A stretch of 64,000 nucleotides of DNA from an uncultured Dongia sp. (GTDB lineage Bacteria > Pseudomonadota > Alphaproteobacteria > Dongiales > Dongiaceae): contig NZ_CAKZGO010000037.1 in the NCBI RefSeq assembly GCF_936916975.1, forward strand, positions 1 to 64,000, read 5' to 3'. Position 1 is the stretch's first letter. Each line of letters opens with the position of its first letter. A program made the translations under genes and the position numbers. This document shows, piece after piece, positions 9,683 through 17,591 of this stretch. The notes under the pieces were generated by a model. The model had not been told where the DNA came from and did no database searches. It worked only from the letters and a program-made list of their open reading frames with translations.

Positions 9683-9824
9683 CGATGCTTTCTCCCAATT
9701 CTGGAGCCGCCACAAAGGGCTCGCCCGTGATCCAAGCAGAATACCTAACCGCTCATTGGTTAAAGTAGTGACAACGACCAAACGCGTCGATATCTAAAAT
9801 TTCGTGCAATCACGGGCTTAGCGG

Positions 9825-11147
9825 TCACCCGACGGTCTGTTTCAGGGCCTTCCCCAGCTTCTCGACCGCCTCATCCAGCTGCCCATCCGTAAGATTGAAG
9901 GGCGGTGCCAGCAGGATATGATCGCCGCGCTGACCATCGATACAGCCCCCCGCGGGGTAGCAGATGAGCCCTTCCTGCATCGCCGCTTGACGCAGCTTCA
10001 GCCATTTTTTCTCGGACGGATCAAAGGCTTGCTTTGTGTCCCGGTCGGCGACCATTTCCAGCCCGATGAAGAGTCCCCGGCCGCGGATGTCGCCGATATG
10101 CGGATGCTGTCCGAAGCTGTCGTCGAGCCTGGCGCGCAGTTTCGTGCTCAGATCCTTCACGCGGTCGAGGAGACTTTCTTCCTCTATCACTTCCTGGACA
10201 GCAAGCGCAGCCGCACAGGCCAGTGTGTGTCCAGCATAAGTGTGACCGTGCTTCAACTGCCCCGACCCGCTCTCCAGGGCGCGCACGATCTTGTCATGGG
10301 CGAGAAAAGCGCCGATCGGCTGATAGCCGGCACCGAGTCCTTTGGCCATGGTGAGGATGTCCGGCGTCACGCCGTCTTCGGCGCAGGCATACATGTGGCC
10401 GGTCCGCCCCATGCCGCACATCACCTCGTCGAACACCAGCAGCACGCCATAGCGATCGCAGATCTCGCGAATGCGCGCGAGATAGCCCGGCACCGGTTCA
10501 GCGCAGCCAAGGGACGAGCCACCGATCGTCTCGGCGAAGAACGCCGCCACGGTCTCGGGGCCCTGGCGCAGGATCGCGGCTTCAAGCTCATCGGCAATGC
10601 GGATGCCATAGGCCTCGACACTCTCATCGGCGCGGCGCTCGCGGTATTCATAGCAGGGCGAGATATGCGTCACCGGCAGCAGCATCGGCTCATAGGTCTG
10701 GCGCCGGCTGTAATCATGGCCGAGCGACAAGGCACCCAGCGTGTTGCCATGATAGCTGCGCTCGCGGGCGATGAAGTGCTTGCGCGTCGGCTGGCCGATC
10801 TCGAGGAAATATTGCCGCGCCAGTTTCATCGCCGCTTCAATCGCCTCGGATCCGCCGGAGACGAAGAAGGCGCGTGTCAAACCTTCCGGCGCCTGCGCGA
10901 CCAGCTTGTCGGCCAAGGTCTCCATCGCCGGATGCGCAAAGAACGCCGAATAGGCAAAGGCAATCTCGCCAGCCTGGCGCCGCACGGCCTCGATCACTTT
11001 GGGATGCGTATGGCCCAGACAGGAAACCGCCGGGCCGCCGGATGCATCCAGATAGCGCTTGCCGGTGCTGTCGATGACATAGGGGCCTTCTGCCTTCACG
11101 GCCAAAGGCAGCGGGTTGCGAAGGTCGCGGTGCAACACATGGGTCAT
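9825..11147 (-). CDS. Class III (omega) aminotransferase
   Basis: This is a PLP-dependent transaminase of 440 residues, fold type I. Visible landmarks are the glycine-rich PLP-phosphate site VSGGSEA (97-103), SYHGNT (131-136), the Asp pair-site VFDEV (D240) and the Schiff-base lysine K269 in TMAKGLGAGYQPIGA. The family covers amino acid, diamine and beta-alanine/pyruvate transaminases, so the amine donor is not certain. It stands alone, 33 bases downstream of the Mla-like lipoprotein gene on the same strand; a role in polyamine breakdown is possible but not shown. Confidence 0.88.
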   Translation of the reverse strand: MTHVLHRDLRNPLPLAVKAEGPYVIDSTGKRYLDASGGPAVSCLGHTHPKVIEAVRRQAGEIAFAYSAFFAHPAMETLADKLVAQAPEGLTRAFFVSGGSEAIEAAMKLARQYFLEIGQPTRKHFIARERSYHGNTLGALSLGHDYSRRQTYEPMLLPVTHISPCYEYRERRADESVEAYGIRIADELEAAILRQGPETVAAFFAETIGGSSLGCAEPVPGYLARIREICDRYGVLLVFDEVMCGMGRTGHMYACAEDGVTPDILTMAKGLGAGYQPIGAFLAHDKIVRALESGSGQLKHGHTYAGHTLACAAALAVQEVIEEESLLDRVKDLSTKLRARLDDSFGQHPHIGDIRGRGLFIGLEMVADRDTKQAFDPSEKKWLKLRQAAMQEGLICYPAGGCIDGQRGDHILLAPPFNLTDGQLDEAVEKLGKALKQTVG

Positions 11148-11179
11148 GATGGGAAGGTCACTCGTTCAGTGGGTGGGGA

Positions 11180-11833
11180 TCAGGTTTGCGGAGCGGCCAG
11201 AACGCCGGCGATCAATTGGCTGAAGACGTCGCCGAGCGCGCTTTCAAAAGCCGAGACGATGGCGGGCAGGCCGGAGCCCGCGGCCGGCTTCCGCGCCTCC
11301 GCCGAGATCGAGCTCACGATGCGCCGCTCTGGCATCTTCACCAGCTTGGCGGTGACACGCACCACGGCCTCGCCACCGCCGCCGGCATAGGATGCCTGGA
11401 AATCGCGCAGTTCGGATTGCAGGATGTAGTCAGGTTTGAGGCCCGCGGAATCGCGCCCCACCGCCAGCTGTGGCACCACATCTTCGAAGGCTTCGATCAG
11501 TTTCGACTGCACCAGTGCCGGGGCCGCATCGGCCCACACACCCTCGGCGAAGTATTCGATCCGGTTGGCGGCGCGCGTGAGGGCGATCCGGTTGGTGGCT
11601 AGATCGGCACCCGCCTTGGGCTCCGCCACCACCAACTGCCAATTCAAGGCCGGCGGATTGTCGACCGGCGCCACTTTCGGTGAGACCGAATAGAGGTTGA
11701 GTGGCGTGTTGACCTCAGGAATGACACCGCAGGCCGCGAGCAGCAGCGACCCGCCACCCAGCACCAGCAAATGGCGGCGTCCGATCGATCTTGCCGATTG
11801 ATCCACGGTATCCTCTGACACGATATCGATCAT
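11180..11833 (-). CDS. ABC-type transport auxiliary lipoprotein (PqiC/DUF330-like)
   Basis: The 217-residue product has a twin-Arg-containing start and a lipobox LLAAC|G around residue 35, so it should be an outer- or inner-membrane lipoprotein. The mature part fits the ABC_trans_aux/PqiC fold (NLYSVSPK, NRIEYFAEGVWADAAPALVQ). Such lipoproteins work with MCE proteins in lipid movement across the periplasm. Its ATG overlaps the stop of the MCE gene (ATGA), so it is the last gene of the mlaE-mlaF-mlaD operon. Confidence 0.85.
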   Translation of the reverse strand: MIDIVSEDTVDQSARSIGRRHLLVLGGGSLLLAACGVIPEVNTPLNLYSVSPKVAPVDNPPALNWQLVVAEPKAGADLATNRIALTRAANRIEYFAEGVWADAAPALVQSKLIEAFEDVVPQLAVGRDSAGLKPDYILQSELRDFQASYAGGGGEAVVRVTAKLVKMPERRIVSSISAEARKPAAGSGLPAIVSAFESALGDVFSQLIAGVLAAPQT

Positions 11834-12768
11834 GGAGCGGGCACACCTTTGCTGCGGTCGGAGAGGAAGAAGCGCGCCGGATCGCGCTCCAATTCCTGCG
11901 AGATACGGGCCATCGAGGCCACCAGTTCGCGCATCTGCGCGAGAAGATCCGTGGCCTCATAGAGTGCCGTCCCCGAGAACTGGCGTAAGGGTTCGCGGTT
12001 TTCCGCGACCAGTGCATTCATCTGCTCGGAGGTCTTTTCAAACGATTTTGCCATCTTCTCGAAGGCGTCGACCGCTTTTTGTGCTTCCCTGGCCGCCGGT
12101 CCCAGCGTCTTTTGAAGATCAGTGGCAAGCACGCGGAATTCGTCGCCGGCAACACCGACACTCTTCATCGCAGCGTCGCTGTCGGCGAGGAAAGCATCAA
12201 TCGCCGGTGTCCGGTCCTTCAGGCCCTGCGAGAGGTCACGCAGATTGTTGAGCGTGTCGGTCAGCGCCTGCTGGTTCTCGCGCGACAGCATGGCGTTGAG
12301 GTTGTTGGCGATGCGGTCGATCTTGGCGATGAGATCCGGCGCCTGGCGCGTGAGGCGCTCCAGCGCCGAGGCGACCGCCGGCACTTCGCTGCCGGGTGGC
12401 AGCAACGGCTTGTCCGACGTGCCGCGGCTCAGCGACATACCGACGCCGCCGGCAATGCTCTGCAGTTCCAGCGTCGCCTGTGAATCGACACGCAGCGGTG
12501 TCCCGGCGCGGACGACAAAATCGACACGGGCGAGGGCACTATCTTGGGGATCAATGCGGACATCGGTGACGCGGCCGACCGGGATGCCGCCGAAATTCAC
12601 TGTGCTGTCGACACGCAACTGGGCGACCGATCCGGTGAAGCGGGCATAATAGATATTGTAGGAAACCTGGCCCTGGAACTTTGCTGCCCACAGGATGAAC
12701 ACGAACGCGCCCGCCAGGAGCAGCAGCACGAAACTGCCAACCGCCAAATGCCGCGCTCTTGTTTCCAT
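11830..12768 (-). CDS. mlaD: MlaD/MCE-domain periplasmic lipid-transport protein
   Basis: The 312-residue product has an N-terminal membrane anchor (residues 10-28), a single MCE domain at about 38-115 (VAQLRVDSTVNFGGIPVGRV..) and a long helical C-terminus. MCE proteins form hexameric rings that shuttle phospholipids between membranes. It is longer than E. coli MlaD and closer to single-MCE proteins paired with PqiC-like lipoproteins. It lies 42 bases downstream of the ATPase gene. Confidence 0.9.
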   Translation of the reverse strand: METRARHLAVGSFVLLLLAGAFVFILWAAKFQGQVSYNIYYARFTGSVAQLRVDSTVNFGGIPVGRVTDVRIDPQDSALARVDFVVRAGTPLRVDSQATLELQSIAGGVGMSLSRGTSDKPLLPPGSEVPAVASALERLTRQAPDLIAKIDRIANNLNAMLSRENQQALTDTLNNLRDLSQGLKDRTPAIDAFLADSDAAMKSVGVAGDEFRVLATDLQKTLGPAAREAQKAVDAFEKMAKSFEKTSEQMNALVAENREPLRQFSGTALYEATDLLAQMRELVASMARISQELERDPARFFLSDRSKGVPAP

Positions 12769-12810
12769 AATCCGTCTGTTCCCTAATCTTGCCGCTTGCT
12801 GTCGATCATA

Positions 12811-13581
12811 TCACGCGCCGATACCCGCAGCGCGCGCTCTCGGGCCGTGGAAATATTCCTTGATCCAGGGATGCTCGTCCTTGAGGTGCTCGGCCAGCGT
12901 GCCAACCCTTATCTTTCGATCAATGAGGATACCAATTCGGTCGCAGATCGCCACCAGAGAGTCGAGATCGTGCGTGATCATCACCACTGTCAACCCCAGG
13001 CTTTGCTGCAGGTTGCGGATCAACTGGTCGAATTCCGAGGCACCGATCGGATCCAGCCCCGCCGTCGGCTCGTCCAGGAACAGGATGTCGGGGTCGAGCG
13101 CCAGCGCCCGGGCGAGGCCGGCACGCTTCTTCATGCCGCCCGAAAGCTGCGAGGGATATTTGGCGCCGGCATCCGCGGGCAAGCCAGAAAGACGGATCTT
13201 CAAGGCTGCAAGCTCGTCCATCAATTGCGGGTGCAGATCGGTATGCTCACGCATCGGCGCCTGCACATTCTCCGCCACCGTGAGCGAACTGAACAAGGCG
13301 CCGTTCTGGAACAACACGCCCCAGCGTGCCTCGATCTTGGTACGCTCCGCGTCGCTGATCTCATCCATGCGCTGGCCCAGCACGGTGATGGTGCCCTCGG
13401 CCTGTTGATTAAGGCCGATGACCGTGCGCATCAAGACCGACTTGCCGGTGCCCGAGCCACCAACAATGCCGATCACCTCGCCCCGCTTCACATCGAGATC
13501 GAGGCCGTCATGCAACACTTGGCTGCCAAAGCGATTGACGATGCCCTTGAGCGAGATGACGAGATCGGATTTTGCGACCAT
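12811..13581 (-). CDS. mlaF: MlaF-type ABC transporter ATPase
   Basis: This is the ATPase that drives MCE lipid transport. The 256-residue product has Walker A GGSGTGKS, signature LSGGMKKRAGLARAL, Walker B ILFLDEPTAGLDP and the H-loop ITHDL. MKKRA in the signature is typical of the Mla group. The ATG at 13581 has a GAGG site and lies four bases after the permease stop; an in-frame upstream extension would overlap the permease and is not family-like. Confidence 0.93.
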   Translation of the reverse strand: MVAKSDLVISLKGIVNRFGSQVLHDGLDLDVKRGEVIGIVGGSGTGKSVLMRTVIGLNQQAEGTITVLGQRMDEISDAERTKIEARWGVLFQNGALFSSLTVAENVQAPMREHTDLHPQLMDELAALKIRLSGLPADAGAKYPSQLSGGMKKRAGLARALALDPDILFLDEPTAGLDPIGASEFDQLIRNLQQSLGLTVVMITHDLDSLVAICDRIGILIDRKIRVGTLAEHLKDEHPWIKEYFHGPRARAAGIGA

Positions 13582-13585
13582 GTCC

Positions 13586-14713
13586 TCAGATCCCGAGATA
13601 GGAGAAGAGGATCGAGAACAGCGCATCGACGATGATCACCATGAAGATGCCCTCGACCACCGAGCGCGTCGTCAACCGCCCCACACTCTCTGCACTGCCG
13701 GAGACGCGCAAGCCTTCGAAACAACCGATCAGCGCGATGAGCGCTGCGAAGAACGGCGCCTTGACCAGGCCGACCCAGAAATGATTGACCGTGATCGCCT
13801 GGTTGAGGAGGCTGAGATACTGGTTGAAGCTGATGTCGAGCAGCACCATGCACATGAGACCGCCGCCGAGCAGTCCCATCATGTCGGCAAAAAAGGTGAG
13901 CAGCGGCAACGCGATCATCAGCGCCAGCACACGGGGCACCACCAGCACGTCCATGGGATTGAGGCCGATGGTGCGCAAGGCATCCACTTCCTCATTCACC
14001 TGCATGGTGCCGATCTGCGCAGTGAAGGCTGAGCCGGAACGGCCGGCGACCACGATCGCCGTCAGCAGGACAGCCATCTCGCGCAGCACCGAAATGCCCA
14101 GCATGTTGATGGTGAAAGTCTGCGCACCGAACCGCGCCAATTGATCGGCGCCCTGAAAGGCCAGCACGACGCCGACCAGCAGGTTGATCATACCCACGAT
14201 CGGCAAGGCGTTGAGGCCGGTCTGTTCGACATGCGAGAAGATCGCATTCCAGCGCAGTTTCCACGGCGTGAAGGCAAGACGCGTCAGCGCGGAGACGAGG
14301 CTGCCGAAGAAGGCGATGAGGTCGCGGCTCTCCACCAGGATATTTTCGATCGCAGCACCCACCTCGGCCACCTTATCGCCGAGATTGCGGCGTGGCGGTT
14401 CCTGTGGCAGCACATCCTCGGTCTCGACCACGCGCTTCAGCAGGACGGCAAGATCCGGATCGCCCTCCTTCGTCTCGACCGCGAAGCCTTGGGTTGCAAG
14501 CGCCTTGCCATGTCGACTGATCAGCCAGGCGCCGGAAGTGTCGAGCTGATCGATGGCCGCCAAATCGAGGATGGCACTCTTGGATTTAGCCTCGGCCGGA
14601 ATGGTGAGATCACCGTCCAGCCTCGTGGCATGCTCGATTGTCCACGCCCCGCCGCAGGACCAAACTGCCGTGCTGCCACTGGTGGAGAATTTGACCCAGC
14701 CGGGGTCGGACAT
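13586..14713 (-). CDS. mlaE: MlaE-family permease with N-terminal STAS domain
   Basis: This is the membrane subunit of the Mla-like lipid transporter. Residues 1 to about 95 form a STAS-like domain (LDLAAIDQLDTSGAWLI), fused to a MlaE permease of five to six transmembrane segments with the family stretch MAVLLTAIVVAGRSGSAFTAQIGTM (split here over two blocks). In E. coli the STAS protein MlaB is separate; the fused form is common in alphaproteobacteria. Start ATG 14713 has GAGG six bases upstream. Total 375 residues. First gene of the operon. Confidence 0.92.
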   Translation of the reverse strand: MSDPGWVKFSTSGSTAVWSCGGAWTIEHATRLDGDLTIPAEAKSKSAILDLAAIDQLDTSGAWLISRHGKALATQGFAVETKEGDPDLAVLLKRVVETEDVLPQEPPRRNLGDKVAEVGAAIENILVESRDLIAFFGSLVSALTRLAFTPWKLRWNAIFSHVEQTGLNALPIVGMINLLVGVVLAFQGADQLARFGAQTFTINMLGISVLREMAVLLTAIVVAGRSGSAFTAQIGTMQVNEEVDALRTIGLNPMDVLVVPRVLALMIALPLLTFFADMMGLLGGGLMCMVLLDISFNQYLSLLNQAITVNHFWVGLVKAPFFAALIALIGCFEGLRVSGSAESVGRLTTRSVVEGIFMVIIVDALFSILFSYLGI

Positions 14714-14729
14714 AGGCGCCTCAAAATGC

Positions 14730-14759
14730 AAAACGGGCTGCAGTCTAGCAGCCCGTTTT
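14730..14759 (-). terminator. Intrinsic terminator after ornithine decarboxylase
   Basis: A 12-base perfect stem (AAAACGGGCTGC, 14730-14741; GCAGCCCGTTTT, 14748-14759) with a 6-base loop lies 28 bases after the decarboxylase stop. The U-rich arm works for the minus strand, separating this gene from the Mla operon just downstream. Confidence 0.8.
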
Positions 14760-14787
14760 GTTACAGTAACGGATCAACCACCCGATA

Positions 14788-16077
14788 TCAGATGAAATAG
14801 GCCTTCAACGGGTCGAAACCATTGAAATTGATGGCGGAATAGGTCGTCGTATAGGCGCCGGTCGAATGCAGCCGCACCCGATCGCCGGCCTTCAGATCAA
14901 GCGGCAGACGGTAATTGGCCTTGTCATAGAGGATGTCCGCCGAATCGCAGGTAGGTCCTGCCAGGATCACCGGACCTGTCGCGGTCGCCACCGTATCCAG
15001 CGCCTCGACCCGGTAGCGGATCGCCTCGCCCTCAGTTTCGGCCAGGCCACCGAAGCGGCCGATATCGAGATAGACCCAGCGACGATCTTCCGTCGCCGAT
15101 TTGCGCGAGACCAACAAGACCTCGGCCTCGATCACGCCGGCATCGGCCACCATATAGCGGCCGGGCTCGATGATCAGGCGCGGCCACGCAGCGCCGAAGC
15201 TGTCATTAAGCGCGGTGGTGATCGCGGCGCCATAGGCCTCGATGCCAGCGACACCCGGCGCATATTCCGCCGGGAAGCCGCCACCAAGATCGATCATGCG
15301 CAAGGTCACGCCGGCCTTGGCACAGCCGTCGAACACCGACTTCGCCGTGGCGATGGCGCGGTCCCACTGGGCCGGGTCAAGCTGCTGCGAACCGACATGG
15401 AACGAGACACCGACCGGCTTCAGGCCAAGCTCACGCGCTTCGATGAGGAGGTCGGTCGCCATCTCCGGCACGCAGCCGAATTTGCGGTTGAGCGGCCACA
15501 AGGCCCCTTCCGCCTCGACCAGGATGCGGCAATAGACCTCGGCGCCCGGCGCATGGGCGGCGATCTTGCGCAGCTCTTCGATCGCGTCGAAGGCGAACAG
15601 GTTGACGCCAATGCTATGGGCCCAGGCGATATCTGCCGGCTTCTTGATGGTATTGCCGAAGGAGACGCGGTCCGGCGTGACACCGGTCGCCAGCGCCGAG
15701 CGGATCTCGCCCGAGGAGGCCGTGTCGAAGCTGGAACCAGCGGCAGCCAGGCGGCCCAGGATCTCAGGCGCCGGGTTGGCTTTCACAGCATAGAAGATTT
15801 CCGCCGCCGGCAGGGCCGCACGGAGGGCCGCATATTTCCGCTCGACGACGTCGAGATCGACCACTAGGCAGGGGGTCGCCGGCTTTTCCTGCGCCAGGAA
15901 CTGCAAGGCACGTTCCGGCCGCGGGCCGGCATCGTTGGCGATGACCGCCTGGGGCGCGAGCTGCGCGCGCAGCGCCGACGCCGTGAGATCACGGGCCCGA
16001 AGGTCAATACCATCTTTGGGGTCCCGACCATTCTTCGCCGAGTTCGACTTGGCGGTAACAGCGGCAATCTTCGTCAT
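14788..16077 (-). CDS. Ornithine (lysine/ornithine) decarboxylase, fold III
   Basis: It makes putrescine (and possibly cadaverine) from ornithine, the entry step of polyamine synthesis. The 429-residue product has an alanine-racemase-like barrel with PLP lysine K99 (YAVKANP), HVGSQ, the phosphate-binding EPGRYMV and the dimer-contributed active-site Cys in TCDSADIL. About 60 residues precede the usual family beginning (TPCLVVDLD), longer than many homologues. The ATG at 16077 has AAGGA nine bases upstream; an upstream TTG lacks spacing. A structured leader with a small ORF lies before it. Confidence 0.93.
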   Translation of the reverse strand: MTKIAAVTAKSNSAKNGRDPKDGIDLRARDLTASALRAQLAPQAVIANDAGPRPERALQFLAQEKPATPCLVVDLDVVERKYAALRAALPAAEIFYAVKANPAPEILGRLAAAGSSFDTASSGEIRSALATGVTPDRVSFGNTIKKPADIAWAHSIGVNLFAFDAIEELRKIAAHAPGAEVYCRILVEAEGALWPLNRKFGCVPEMATDLLIEARELGLKPVGVSFHVGSQQLDPAQWDRAIATAKSVFDGCAKAGVTLRMIDLGGGFPAEYAPGVAGIEAYGAAITTALNDSFGAAWPRLIIEPGRYMVADAGVIEAEVLLVSRKSATEDRRWVYLDIGRFGGLAETEGEAIRYRVEALDTVATATGPVILAGPTCDSADILYDKANYRLPLDLKAGDRVRLHSTGAYTTTYSAINFNGFDPLKAYFI

Positions 16078-16112
16078 CTGCCTCAATTCCTTCGTACGGG
16101 CGATGTGGGCTT

Positions 16113-16187
16113 TTAACCCGGAAAATGCAAATCGCCGCGCTGGAGGACCCTTTTGGAAGGGTGCTTCCGACGCGGCGAAGCCATCAT
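16113..16187 (-). CDS. Putative 24-residue leader peptide upstream of ornithine decarboxylase
   Basis: An ATG-ATG start at 16187 opens 24 codons ending TAA at 16113, 36 bases before the decarboxylase start. The peptide is strongly basic (RR at 6-7, K8, K12, R13, R17) and ends D-L-H-F-P-G. The reading frame runs through the leader hairpin. In enterobacteria speF is controlled by an ornithine-sensing leader peptide (SpeFL), so a comparable role is inferred. No clear ribosome-binding site is visible, which keeps confidence modest. Confidence 0.45.
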   Translation of the reverse strand: MMASPRRKHPSKRVLQRGDLHFPG

Positions 16188-16190
16188 GGC
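16130..16190 (-). promoter_or_regulatory. speF-type structured leader RNA of ornithine decarboxylase
   Basis: On the minus strand a long hairpin spans 16178-16132. It has an 8-bp outer stem TCGCCGCG/CGCGGCGA, a GGAGG/CTTCC middle stem and a perfect ACCCTT/AAGGGT top with a 4-base loop. Position and look agree with the alphaproteobacterial speF element known upstream of ornithine decarboxylases; I judge this from memory, not from a covariance search. The rest of the 220-base gap holds no other recognisable feature. Confidence 0.6.
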
Positions 16191-16308
16191 GATGAAATAA
16201 ATAAGAATTCTTTACCGGGATTTGTCGTTTTTGATGGCCCCTGCAGCAGAATATCTGCGCACTCAGGGCCCCCTCAGAAGCAGATTTCCCCGTTTTGGCC
16301 CGTCTTGG

Positions 16309-16821
16309 CTATTCCGGCTTTAATTCAGCCGGTTCAATGAGTTCCTTGAGGGGGTAGCCGGCGAACTTCTTGGTTTCAGACATGATCACGTTGGTGGTGA
16401 CCGAGGCGATGTTGGGATCCTGCTCAATGAGGGCATTGTGGATTTCGACATATTCCCCCACCGACCGGCACACAAAATGGACGATGTAGTCGAAATTGCC
16501 GGAAATCTGGTAGCAGGCGATGGCCTGCGGGGTGTCGTCGATCAGCGTCTCGAATGCCCCCTGCTGGGCCCGTCCGTGCTTGTGGAGGGTGACGAAGCTC
16601 AGGATCTCGACATGGTCGGCAACCTTGGAAAGATCGATATCCGCCCGGTAGCCGCGGATGATCTTCTGCTTCTCCATCTGCCGGAGCCGCGTATGGCAGG
16701 GACTGGCCGAAAGTCCGACCTTGGCCGCCAGTTCCAGGTTGCTGACCCGTCCCGCCGCCTGGAGCGCGGTCAGGATCTTCACGTCCACCTTGTCGATCCG
16801 CTGCGACTTGCGCATGCCCAT
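16309..16821 (-). CDS. Lrp/AsnC family transcriptional regulator
   Basis: This feast/famine regulator binds DNA as a multimer and senses small amino-acid-like ligands. The 170-residue product has an N-terminal winged HTH ([23 protein letters not shown], about 16-38, then [16 protein letters not shown]) and a C-terminal RAM ligand domain. A GAAGAGG site precedes ATG 16821. It lies upstream of the ornithine decarboxylase on the same strand, 231 bases away, and diverges from apt, so control of polyamine or basic amino acid genes is possible but not shown. Confidence 0.92.
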   Translation of the reverse strand: MGMRKSQRIDKVDVKILTALQAAGRVSNLELAAKVGLSASPCHTRLRQMEKQKIIRGYRADIDLSKVADHVEILSFVTLHKHGRAQQGAFETLIDDTPQAIACYQISGNFDYIVHFVCRSVGEYVEIHNALIEQDPNIASVTTNVIMSETKKFAGYPLKELIEPAELKPE

Positions 16822-16917
16822 CTACCTCTTCCCTTTGGCCTTTCCCGGCCGTGGCCAATGGCTTATACAGCCGACAGTCGGCTTTTCGCCACCCCGCCAG
16901 AATTATTTCAGGTCACG

Positions 16918-17433
16918 ATGGATCTCAAAGAACACATCCGCCACGTCCCGGATTTCCCCAAGCCCGGCATTCTTTTTTATGACATCTCGACCCTGCTCGC
17001 CAACGGGCCGGCCTGGCATGAGGCGCTGAACCGCCTGACCGAGACGCTGCGGACCTATAAGCCGGATGTGCTGGTGGGGATCGAATCCCGCGGCTTCCTG
17101 GTGGCGGCCCCCTTGGCCGATCGCCTCGGCACCGGCTTCATCATGGTGCGCAAGCGGGGCAAGCTGCCGGGCGAGATCATCCGCCACGCCTACGACCTCG
17201 AATACGGCCAGGACGTCGTCGAGATACAGGCCGACGCCATCAAACCGGGCCAGCGCGTCATCGTGCTCGACGATCTGCTGGCGACCGGCGGCACCATGTC
17301 CGCTGCCGTCACCCTGCTGGAAAAAGTCGGCGCGAATGTGGTGGCGATCGGCTGCCTGATCGAGCTCACCTTCCTCGGCGGCCGCCAGCGCCTCAACGTG
17401 CCGGTCCACACGCTGCTCAGCTACGACAGCTAG
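16918..17433 (+). CDS. apt: Adenine phosphoribosyltransferase
   Basis: This purine salvage enzyme converts adenine and PRPP to AMP and diphosphate. The 171-residue length is typical. It starts [18 protein letters not shown], carries the ESRGF loop, the PRPP-binding motif [13 protein letters not shown] and the late [11 protein letters not shown]. The ATG at 16918 is chosen because upstream in-frame sequence overlaps the divergent Lrp gene and is not family-like. Confidence 0.96.
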   Translation: MDLKEHIRHVPDFPKPGILFYDISTLLANGPAWHEALNRLTETLRTYKPDVLVGIESRGFLVAAPLADRLGTGFIMVRKRGKLPGEIIRHAYDLEYGQDVVEIQADAIKPGQRVIVLDDLLATGGTMSAAVTLLEKVGANVVAIGCLIELTFLGGRQRLNVPVHTLLSYDS

Positions 17434-17460
17434 CAATACTCGCTCTGATTCTTTCTTCTC

Positions 17461-17570
17461 CCTCTCCCCTCGCGGGAGAGGGTGGGGTGAGGGGGTGGAA
17501 CGACCGGCCTCGTTGATAGATCCCCCTCACCGCTCGCTAGCGCTCGCCGCCTCTCCCGCGAGGGGAGAGG
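17461..17570. repeat. REP-like large inverted repeat
   Basis: Two 21-base arms, 17461-17481 and 17550-17570, are exact reverse complements, and each arm is itself nearly palindromic around CTCGCGGGAG. An inner pair GTGAGGGGG (17487-17495) and CCCCCTCAC (17522-17530) is nested inside. The element fills the gap between two converging genes (apt and the amidase) and resembles the CCCTCTCCC..GGGAGAGGG palindromes dispersed in many proteobacteria. It could also stop transcription from both sides. Confidence 0.8.
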
Positions 17571-17591
17571 CTCACTTAAGGGAGAGACTCT

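Noticed and set aside
8567-9730. Long plus-strand open frame opposite the DUF2336 gene
   Set aside because: Antisense shadow caused by high GC at third positions; the minus strand has the recognisable helical repeats and a ribosome-binding site.
9918-11390. 490-codon plus-strand frame opposite the class III aminotransferase
   Set aside because: No family features, while the minus strand carries all PLP motifs.
16438-16917. N-terminal extension of apt by 160 codons
   Set aside because: It overlaps the divergent Lrp gene and lacks similarity to any Apt; [14 protein letters not shown] is the normal start.
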